DNA from: BS750m-G57 sp964392945
GTDB lineage: Bacteria; Planctomycetota; Phycisphaerae; SM23-33
NCBI GenBank assembly: GCA_964392945.1
Contig: CAYMSH010000368.1
Span: 1-6,513 of the forward strand
Direction of reading: 5' to 3'
Length of the DNA: 6,513 nt
In this document: positions 1 through 6,262 of the stretch, piece by piece
Numbering within the stretch: the stretch's first letter is position 1
Layout of the letters: every line of letters begins with the position of its first letter
Position numbers and translations under genes: made by a program
Notes under the pieces: generated by a model
What the model was told of the DNA's origin: nothing
Seen by the model: only the letters and a program-made list of their open reading frames with translations
Databases searched by the model: none

Positions 1-881
1 TTGTCGTGGGCATACCCGGTCAGGACCGCGTTGTACGAGGGGGCCGCCTCCGGAAGCTCACCGGCGAGGTGATGCGTTCGGGCGAGCATGTAGCGGGCGC
101 GCCCGCCGAAGGCCTGCTTGAACGGCGCCAGCCTGCTCAGGGCTCGTCCCGAGTTGAGGTAGTCCTTCATCGCGAAACAGGCGTATCCGATGCAGTACAG
201 CGCCCTGTCAGCAAACTGTTTTTCCGAGGATTTGTCGGCCAGTACGCTATTTGCAAGCACGATCGCCTGCTTGTACTGTGCGGTTCGCAGGAGCATGTCG
301 CACTGGTCGGCGCGGGCTCTTGAGGCCCAGACAATATCCGGATGGACCGCCGGGGCGGTTGTCGGAGCGGCTTTTCTGCTCCTGGCGACAAATGCGTCTA
401 CGGCTCCGGCGAATTGCCGCACCGCTTCGAGCCGGTAGTTTTTCGCATACGAGGCCCGGTTGTCAGAGCCTGTGGGCTTTGTCGCCATCGTGGCGTCGGC
501 CAATTGGCGCAAAGATACGCCATGATAGTACATCGCCAGAGGTCTGTCGACGAAGTCTATTCGCCCCGAAGCTTTGCTCAGTGCGGTAGTCGCGCCGGAC
601 AGCGATTTCAGCGTGCCGATTTTCAGCAGCGACAGACCCTGTCCGTACGAAGCGGCCGGAACATCTGCGTGCTTGGGGTATCGGGTAAGGAACTCCGCGA
701 ATCGAGCGGCGGCCGCGTCGAACTGAGACGAACTGTAGGATCGCCGTGCGCTGTCGAGCACTAATTTCGCCGCTCTGTCGGAGTCTGAACGTTTGGGCTG
801 GGCATGAATCGGCGCCTGGATCAATGCGACGATCGAGAGCCCTATGGCCAGGTGAATTGCCGCGGAAACCGGTCTTATCAT
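1..881 (-). CDS. Secreted tetratricopeptide-repeat protein, N-terminal part (runs off left edge)
   Basis: This minus-strand reading frame stays open from the ATG at 881-879 to the window edge, giving 293 codons with no stop, so the 3' end is missing. Residues 1-27 look like a Sec signal peptide: MIR, a hydrophobic core at about 7-22, and an IHA-Q signal peptidase I-like site after residue 27. There is no lipobox cysteine, so it is not an obvious lipoprotein. The mature part is Ala/Leu-rich and helical with TPR-like pairs: residues 37-70 (QFDAAAARFAEFLTRYP), 75-103, 145-165, 185-212 and 225-255. The first repeat resembles those of BamD/YbgF-type and large planctomycete TPR proteins that act as extracytoplasmic scaffolds. 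A GGAG Shine-Dalgarno (890-893) sits 8 bases before the ATG and a promoter lies further upstream, supporting this start. Other frames in the region give Arg-rich nonsense. The fold is fairly secure; the role is unknown. Confidence 0.82.
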   Translation of the reverse strand, partial: MIRPVSAAIHLAIGLSIVALIQAPIHAQPKRSDSDRAAKLVLDSARRSYSSSQFDAAAARFAEFLTRYPKHADVPAASYGQGLSLLKIGTLKSLSGATTALSKASGRIDFVDRPLAMYYHGVSLRQLADATMATKPTGSDNRASYAKNYRLEAVRQFAGAVDAFVARSRKAAPTTAPAVHPDIVWASRARADQCDMLLRTAQYKQAIVLANSVLADKSSEKQFADRALYCIGYACFAMKDYLNSGRALSRLAPFKQAFGGRARYMLARTHHLAGELPEAAPSYNAVLTGYAHD

Positions 882-889
882 TTGAAATG

Positions 890-893
890 CTCC
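890..893 (-). promoter_or_regulatory. Ribosome binding site of the TPR gene
   Basis: GGAG on the minus strand lies 8 bases before the ATG at 881. It selects that ATG over the out-of-frame ATG at 957, whose product is Arg-rich and has no recognisable features. Confidence 0.6.
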
Positions 894-907
894 GTATTGG
901 ACCTTGG

Positions 908-936
908 TTGGCTGTCTTATAAAGATGAGTTATAGT
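908..936 (+). promoter_or_regulatory. Possible sigma70-like promoter for the propeller operon
   Basis: TTGGCT (908-913, four of six consensus matches) is followed after 17 bases by TATAGT (931-936, five of six matches). Transcription would start near 943, giving a leader of about 85 bases before the ATG at 1028. The -10 element overlaps that of the opposing leftward promoter, so the two may compete. It is the best rightward candidate in the gap: TTGACG at 984-989 has no acceptable -10 at the right distance. No inverted repeat or operator was recognised in 882-1027. Confidence 0.33.
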
Positions 937-957
937 ATAGTTAAACGGAAATGTCAT
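929..957 (-). promoter_or_regulatory. Sigma70-like promoter driving the TPR gene
   Basis: Read on the minus strand, ATGACA (957-952, five of six matches to TTGACA) is followed after exactly 17 bases by TATAAC (934-929, five of six matches to TATAAT). The surrounding stretch is clearly AT-richer than the coding DNA. Transcription would start near 922, leaving a 5' leader of about 40 bases that contains the GGAG ribosome binding site. This is a pattern match only; planctomycete promoter consensus is less well established than that of E. coli. Confidence 0.5.
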
Positions 958-1027
958 CCGGATATTGTCGTTAGTATGAGTAATTGACGTTCGAGGCGAC
1001 AGTCGATCTGGCGATAAGGCGGCGAGA

Positions 1028-2623
1028 ATGTACGATTCACTTGGCGTAGTGCCGATTTTCGTAAATGTTGGCGCAGCAGTGTTTCCCGCGGTGATAGCCG
1101 CCGTCGGGAGCGTGCTGGGCGTGCTGTTTCGTCCGCGGGAGTTGGTGCGTTTCTGTGTTCGTCGCCCGTTGTCGGCTTGTGGCGTCCTGGCCGCTACAGG
1201 GGCGATCGTGGCGATCTTCGCGTTATGGCCCGACTCCTCGGCGGTAACTCCCTCCAGAGCCGGGGCCGATCAGATCGATTGGAATCAAATCGCGCTGAAA
1301 GTCATCGATCGCAACAGGCTGATCGCCAGCGGCGCGACCACTGGCCCGGCCCGGGTCAAGACAAGCGGAGCGTTCATATTCCGCGGCGGTCCGTCCCGTT
1401 GCGGATACGACGGCGGACCGGTTCCTCGCAAACTCGAGGCCCGCTGGTCATACAAACCGCCGGACGCCATGTGTCTCTCGTCGCCGGCGGTTGTCGGCGG
1501 CAGTGTGTTCGGCGCCACGGTTACGCTCGATCCGATAGCGCATTTCGGGAGCATCTTCCGCCTCGATGCGGCCAGCGGTAAGAAGATCTGGTCAACTGAT
1601 TGCTACACCGACCCCGATAGCGGCCAGGAGGAGATATTCAAGGGATTCTTCAGCTCGCCGGCGATCACGGCCGACGGGAAATACCTCGTGATCGGCCAGG
1701 GCCTGCACGACGACTCGGACTGCGCACTGCTGTGCCTCAACGCCGATACCGGCAAGCTGCACTGGAGGATAAAGACCCCGCTGCATATCGAAGGCTCGCC
1801 GGCGATTCTCGGCGATCTGGTTGTCGCCGGGGCCGGGGCGATCGAAGGGCCCGACGGAAAGGCGATCGGAGGCACCGGGTTCGTATTCGCGTCTCGGATA
1901 TCAGACGGCAAGGGCACCGAACTGTGGCGATTTCCGGTAAAGGACCCCGAATCGTCGCCGGTGATCGCGCCTGACGGACTATGCTACATCGGCAGCGGCG
2001 TCAGCGGGTGCGAACTGATCGCGCTGCGAACGGAGCCCGACGCCGAACTAAAGGCCAAGGGCCTCAAACGCGAGCTGTGGTGCGCGAAGACTCCGTATCC
2101 GGCTACCGGGGCGGTAACTCTGCACGGCAAGCTGGTGATCGTCGGCTGCGGGCGAGGCAACTACGTGCATGCGGATCCGAATCCCGTCGGAGCCGTAATT
2201 GCATTCGATCGTCACAGCGGCAAGAAAGTCTGGTCGGCTCCCATGCCGGACGCCATTCTTGGCCCGGTCGCTGTCGATGGAGAAAAAGTCGTCTGTCCCG
2301 TTCGAAACGGACAAGTCGTCGCCTTGAGCTTGTCTGATGGGAAGGTGCTCTGGGAAAGTCGTGTGAACGATAACTCGCCGGTCCTGGCCGGTCCCGCGCT
2401 AGCCGGTTCAACGGTCTACGCCGTCAGCAGAGACGGATACCTGGCCCTGATCGACGCCGACGACGGCGCGGTGATCGGAAAGAAGCACTTCCTCGACGAT
2501 CGATCCAATCCCGGCGAAAGCGGCCTGTCGGTTAGTTCGCCTGTCGTAGCCGGCGGCTGGCTTTACGTCGGATCCGAGACCGGCGGGCTGCGATGCTTCG
2601 CGCCGGCGGGGGGCGGGGAATGA
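1028..2623 (+). CDS. Membrane-anchored PQQ-like beta-propeller protein
   Basis: This 531-residue protein has two N-terminal hydrophobic helices (about 8-34 and 48-67) joined by an Arg-rich loop (RPRELVRFCVRR, 35-46). By the positive-inside rule the loop is cytoplasmic, so the rest faces the periplasm. After a short linker, the FIFRGGPSRCGYDGG motif near 116 resembles the opening of planctomycete PQQ-like domains. Propeller blades follow, each with an SSPAV-type strand (151, 209, 257, 309, 503) and a (D/S/T)GKxxW strand (SGKKIW 183, TGKLHW 241, SGKKVW 397, DGKVLW 437). These repeats resemble BamB-like and quinoprotein propellers, but no quinoprotein dehydrogenase signature was recognised, so a binding or scaffold role is more likely than an enzymatic one. 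AAGG at 1016-1019, 8 bases upstream, is a weak ribosome binding site. Its stop codon overlaps the next start (ATGA), implying co-translation with the dikinase/membrane protein. The fold is confident; the ligand or partner is unknown. Confidence 0.9.
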   Translation: MYDSLGVVPIFVNVGAAVFPAVIAAVGSVLGVLFRPRELVRFCVRRPLSACGVLAATGAIVAIFALWPDSSAVTPSRAGADQIDWNQIALKVIDRNRLIASGATTGPARVKTSGAFIFRGGPSRCGYDGGPVPRKLEARWSYKPPDAMCLSSPAVVGGSVFGATVTLDPIAHFGSIFRLDAASGKKIWSTDCYTDPDSGQEEIFKGFFSSPAITADGKYLVIGQGLHDDSDCALLCLNADTGKLHWRIKTPLHIEGSPAILGDLVVAGAGAIEGPDGKAIGGTGFVFASRISDGKGTELWRFPVKDPESSPVIAPDGLCYIGSGVSGCELIALRTEPDAELKAKGLKRELWCAKTPYPATGAVTLHGKLVIVGCGRGNYVHADPNPVGAVIAFDRHSGKKVWSAPMPDAILGPVAVDGEKVVCPVRNGQVVALSLSDGKVLWESRVNDNSPVLAGPALAGSTVYAVSRDGYLALIDADDGAVIGKKHFLDDRSNPGESGLSVSSPVVAGGWLYVGSETGGLRCFAPAGGGE

Positions 2624-5600
2624 TGCGTCGAATATACTTCTTCGGCGGCGGCGAATCCGACGGTGATCCTGACCGCCGCGACATTCTCGGCGGAAAGGGC
2701 GCCTCACTGGCCGCGCTGACCCGGGCCGGACTGCCCGTGCCGCCGGGTTTTACGATATCAGTCCAGTGCTGTGAGAATTATCTCGGCGCCGGCGGAGCCT
2801 GGCCCGAAGGATTGAAAGATGAGATTCGAGCCGGGATCCAGCGCCTCGAAGCGGCGTGCGGCCGGAAGTTCGGCCATGGCGACTTGCCGCTGTTAGTCTC
2901 GGTTCGCAGCGGGGCGGCGGTCTCCATGCCCGGGATGATGGACACGATCCTGAACTGCGGAATGGCCGATGACAAGGAACCGTTCGACGAACTGATCGAG
3001 TGTGTCGAGGCGGTCTTCGATTCCTGGAATTCACCCCGAGCGATCGCCTACCGACGCGAGCGGAACATCCGCGGTTTGTCGGGCACCGCGGTGACTGTCC
3101 AGGCGATGTTCCCGTCGCGCGTTTCCGGTGTGGCGTTCACTGCTAATCCGACGGATCCCGAAGCCGGAGAGATAGTCATCGAATCGTCGTACGGCCTGGG
3201 CGAGGCGATCGTTTCGGGGGAAGTGGACCCCGACAACTTCGTGCTGTCGCGCGACGATCTGAGCGTGAAGAAAACCTACATCGGCCGCAAGGACCGAATC
3301 ATACCCGCCGCCGGCGACAGTGACGTTCCGCAGGGCGATCAGCCGTCGCTTACCGACGAGCAGATCCGCAGCATCGCGCAGATGGCGCTGGGGGTCGAGG
3401 AACTGTTCGGCTTTGCGGTCGACGTTGAGTGGGGCCTGGCCGACGGTCGTTTCGCCCTGCTGCAGGCCCGGCGGATCAGGCAGTCGGCGGCACAGTCTCG
3501 CGAGCTGCTGCTGCAGTCGATCAGGACCGCTCTCGGAGCCGAGCTGCGCGACTCTCGCGGTCCCTGGGTGCTGCACAATCTTTCGGAAACCCTGGCTCAC
3601 CCGACATGGCTGACCTGGAGCGTTCAGGAGCGGTTCATGTCGGGGGCCGGCGGATTCGGGGCGATGTACAGGCTGGCGGGATTCGAACCGTCCCAGGCCG
3701 TCTCGACTCGCGGACCGGTCAGGCTGATCGCCGGAAAAATATACATGGACGTTTCGCTCGCGTCGGAACTTTTCTTTGAAGATTACCCGTTCAAGTACGA
3801 CATGAACCTGCTGCGATGGGACCCTGATGCGGCTCAATCGCCGCCGACGATACCGGCCGGCACGTTTAGATCCCGCTCGGCCGCGGCGAAGAAGGTCGCA
3901 CGCGTGGATATTCGCCTGCGACAGATGGCCCGCACGCTGGACGGCGATCTCAACGATCGGGTGATCCCCGAATTCGCGGCATGGTGTCGCGACGAGAAGC
4001 AGCGGGACCTGGCGTCGATGAGCAACGATGAATTGGCGGTCCTGTGGCGGTCCCGCGAGCATCGCGTTATGGACGGCTTTGCGCCCCAGTCGCTGCTGCC
4101 GAGTCTGATCACCGGGATGGCGATGGCCGAACTCGAGGCGTTCATCGCCGAAAACCTGTGGGACGTCGAAGAGGACGCCGGCGAACTGGCGGCGATGCTG
4201 TCGGCGGCCCCCCAGCCGGACAAAACTCTCCAGGCTAGCGCCGCGATGTTCGGGATCGTCAGCGGCGATGGCTCTGTCGATCAGTGGCTCCAGCAGTACG
4301 GTCATCGCGGACCGGACGAACTTGACCTGGCTGCGCCGCGATGGCGGGAAATACCAGACGAAGTAGCCGAGATGGCCCGGCGGCTCGAAGGCGGACAGGA
4401 CCCCATTGAGCTTCACCACGCGCACGTCGAGCAGGTCGCAAAACGCACCGACGAACTCCGCGGCGGGCTCAGCGGCGCCCAGAGGCGACAGTTCGATCGA
4501 TTGCTGGGGTTGCTGAGGCGATACATCCCGTTCCGCGAGGACGGCAAATACTACCTGATGCTGGGCTACGATCTGTTGCGGGACGTCGCGCTGGAAGCGG
4601 CGCGGCGGCTTGAAATCGGCGACGATGTTTTCTACCTGACCGCAAGCGAACTTTGCGACGCGATCGAGAGCGGGGCGTTTAACGAAGACCAGATCGCCCG
4701 ACGGACCGAAGATTACCGCACCGAGGCCAGGATTGTGCTGCCTCGGGTCATAGACGAATCGGCGATCGAACTGCTGGGCCGTCCGCCCAGTCGCGATGCA
4801 TCCGAGAGCTACGACGCATACGAACTGTCGGCCGGCGTGGCCTCGGGTCCCGTGCGGATCGTCGAATCGCTTCACGAGGCCGGCGATCTGGGGCGCGGTT
4901 ACGTGCTGGTCTGCCGCTCGACGGATCCGGCCTGGACGCCGCTGTTCGTTAATGCAGCGGCGCTCGTGCTCGAATGCGGCGGGGCTCTGTCGCACGGGGC
5001 GATAGTCGCACGCGAGATGGGAATACCCGCCGTCGTGTTGCCGGATGCGACAAATCTGCTTACCGAAGGCGACATCGTCGCCGTCGACGGACATAACGGA
5101 CGCGTCGGGGCGATCGGATCTGTCGACGTCTGCGAGAATCGCGCCGCGGCGCCTGACGACGTAAGGATAAGTTCATCGATAGCTCCGCCGCCGCGATCCG
5201 CTCGAGAACGATTCGCCGCGCGGTTGCGGAACATCTCGCTGTGCGTCTGGGGCGTCTATCTGCTGGCGGCGTTTTGCTGGCCCCAGCAGTGGCTGTATCA
5301 ACCGTCGATCGAACTGCTCGACGCGATCCTCTGGCCGATCGTCGCCAGGTGGGGGATGATCGCCGTCGTAGTCATATCGGCGGCCGGGTTGGCGGCTGTT
5401 ACTATGATTATCCAGCGTTTGGTCGTTGATAACCGCCAACTTCGCCAGGCCAAGCTGAGTGCGGCCGCACTTATGAAGGAAGCGGCGAGGCTCCCAGACG
5501 GTTCGCCCCGGAAAGCGGCGCTGAAGCGTGTCGCCGCACCGGTTAACGTGCGCCTGCTGGCCGCGGCGATGCTGCCGATAGGGCTGCTGCTGGGACCGAT

Positions 5601-6249
5601 GATAATGATGTTCATGTGGTTTCCCATTCGCGTCGATCCGGCCAGTTGGAACGCCGCTCCAGGGTCAACCGTGCGGATCGTCGCTTCGATCGACAGCAGC
5701 AGTAGCAGTTCCGTTACGCTGTCGCCGCAAGCCCCGGCGCACCTGGCCGACAGTTCGCCGGCCCAGTGCACTACGCCTCGGATCGCCGAAGCCCTGGCTC
5801 AACTCGCCGCCGCGCCTGACGAATTGTGGAAAGATCTCGTCGATTCCGACAGGCCGATCGAACAACTCCGGGCCGAGTTGAAAGAGCGAATCGCCTCTGG
5901 CGAGTTGGGACCGGCGAAAGTCATGTGGGAGGTCAAGACTCCTCCCGAGGCCGAAGGGGTTTTCCCGGTTAGCATATCGGCGCCGGGAGCCAGGGAGCCC
6001 CTGGAGATGAACTTTGTCCTGGGCGATAGCAATCCCCCGGGAGCCATTGAATTCGTATCGGTGGATCTGGCCTCGGCGCCTATCATATCGGCCCGGGTGA
6101 TCTATCCGCCGCCGAAGACCAAGCGGTTTTTCTGGACGCCGCTGGTATGGTTGCAGGATAATCAATGGGACGCCGGATGGCTGCTAACGTATCTGCTGGC
6201 GTATTTGCCGGTGATGTTCTGTTTGAGATGGATTCTGCGTATCGCATGA
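2620..6249 (+). CDS. PEP synthase/RPH-like dikinase fused to an Oxa1/EMC3/DUF106-like membrane domain
   Basis: Seen, in 1209 residues: an ATP-grasp domain (1-290) with GGKGASL (Lys26), VSVRSGA (Arg96), VSMPGMMDT (101-109), GLGEAIVSG (192-200), DVEW (Asp268, Glu270) and LLQAR (Gln282, Arg284); a middle region (290-730) with YGHRGPDELDLAAPRW (560-575), as in rifampin phosphotransferase relatives, and DDVFYLT (668-674); a swivelling domain (735-832) with GGALSHGAIVARE and phospho-acceptor His792. Known family chemistry: ATP is split to AMP, with phosphate carried on the histidine to a substrate. The PEP/pyruvate TIM barrel is absent, so the substrate is unknown. After a linker come helices at 872-887, 911-931, 977-1003 and 1186-1206, a cytoplasmic charged linker (932-972) and a 180-residue extracytoplasmic loop (1004-1185). 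That order resembles EMC3/TMCO1/archaeal DUF106 insertases (inferred). The ATG at 2620 overlaps the upstream TGA; dikinase homology starts there, making ATG 2593 less likely. ATG 2623 is also possible. Confidence 0.88.
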   Translation: MMRRIYFFGGGESDGDPDRRDILGGKGASLAALTRAGLPVPPGFTISVQCCENYLGAGGAWPEGLKDEIRAGIQRLEAACGRKFGHGDLPLLVSVRSGAAVSMPGMMDTILNCGMADDKEPFDELIECVEAVFDSWNSPRAIAYRRERNIRGLSGTAVTVQAMFPSRVSGVAFTANPTDPEAGEIVIESSYGLGEAIVSGEVDPDNFVLSRDDLSVKKTYIGRKDRIIPAAGDSDVPQGDQPSLTDEQIRSIAQMALGVEELFGFAVDVEWGLADGRFALLQARRIRQSAAQSRELLLQSIRTALGAELRDSRGPWVLHNLSETLAHPTWLTWSVQERFMSGAGGFGAMYRLAGFEPSQAVSTRGPVRLIAGKIYMDVSLASELFFEDYPFKYDMNLLRWDPDAAQSPPTIPAGTFRSRSAAAKKVARVDIRLRQMARTLDGDLNDRVIPEFAAWCRDEKQRDLASMSNDELAVLWRSREHRVMDGFAPQSLLPSLITGMAMAELEAFIAENLWDVEEDAGELAAMLSAAPQPDKTLQASAAMFGIVSGDGSVDQWLQQYGHRGPDELDLAAPRWREIPDEVAEMARRLEGGQDPIELHHAHVEQVAKRTDELRGGLSGAQRRQFDRLLGLLRRYIPFREDGKYYLMLGYDLLRDVALEAARRLEIGDDVFYLTASELCDAIESGAFNEDQIARRTEDYRTEARIVLPRVIDESAIELLGRPPSRDASESYDAYELSAGVASGPVRIVESLHEAGDLGRGYVLVCRSTDPAWTPLFVNAAALVLECGGALSHGAIVAREMGIPAVVLPDATNLLTEGDIVAVDGHNGRVGAIGSVDVCENRAAAPDDVRISSSIAPPPRSARERFAARLRNISLCVWGVYLLAAFCWPQQWLYQPSIELLDAILWPIVARWGMIAVVVISAAGLAAVTMIIQRLVVDNRQLRQAKLSAAALMKEAARLPDGSPRKAALKRVAAPVNVRLLAAAMLPIGLLLGPMIMMFMWFPIRVDPASWNAAPGSTVRIVASIDSSSSSSVTLSPQAPAHLADSSPAQCTTPRIAEALAQLAAAPDELWKDLVDSDRPIEQLRAELKERIASGELGPAKVMWEVKTPPEAEGVFPVSISAPGAREPLEMNFVLGDSNPPGAIEFVSVDLASAPIISARVIYPPPKTKRFFWTPLVWLQDNQWDAGWLLTYLLAYLPVMFCLRWILRIA

Positions 6250-6254
6250 AGGAG
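6249..6254 (+). promoter_or_regulatory. Ribosome binding site that fixes a TTG start
   Basis: AAGGAG overlaps the last base of the upstream TGA stop and lies 8 bases before the TTG at 6263. It is the strongest Shine-Dalgarno in the window. There is no in-frame ATG in a sensible position, and the TTG opens directly into a signal peptide, so it decides the start of the last gene. Overlap with the stop suggests the two genes are translated from one message. Confidence 0.7.
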
Positions 6255-6262
6255 ATCCTGTT

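Noticed and set aside
463..957. A 164-codon minus-strand open frame starting at 957
   Set aside because: It is out of frame with the TPR gene, has an Arg-rich composition, and its ATG lies upstream of the predicted -10 box. The frame from 881 has a signal peptide and TPR-like repeats.
2593..2619. Earlier ATG at 2593 for the dikinase
   Set aside because: It would add nine residues (MLRAGGGRG) before the point where similarity to PPDK-type N-termini begins and would overlap the propeller gene by 31 bases. ATG 2620 gives the usual ATGA overlap.
1028..2623. Naming the propeller gene bamB or a PQQ-dependent dehydrogenase
   Set aside because: There is no lipobox, no quinoprotein active-site signature was recognised, and PQQ-like propellers are very common in planctomycetes.
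3031..5094. A 687-codon open frame on the minus strand antisense to the dikinase
   Set aside because: Its product is Arg/Gln/Pro/His-rich with no recognisable motif, and the opposite strand encodes conserved catalytic motifs throughout. It is a side effect of high-GC codon use.
5692..5712. AGC/AGT serine repeat as a microsatellite or phase-variable tract
   Set aside because: There are only six serine codons with mixed AGC, AGT and TCC. Whole-codon changes would not shift the frame, so it looks like an ordinary loop.
2620..6249. Plain annotation as pyruvate phosphate dikinase (ppdK) or PEP synthase (ppsA)
   Set aside because: The PEP/pyruvate-binding TIM barrel that both enzymes need after the histidine domain is missing and is replaced by membrane helices.
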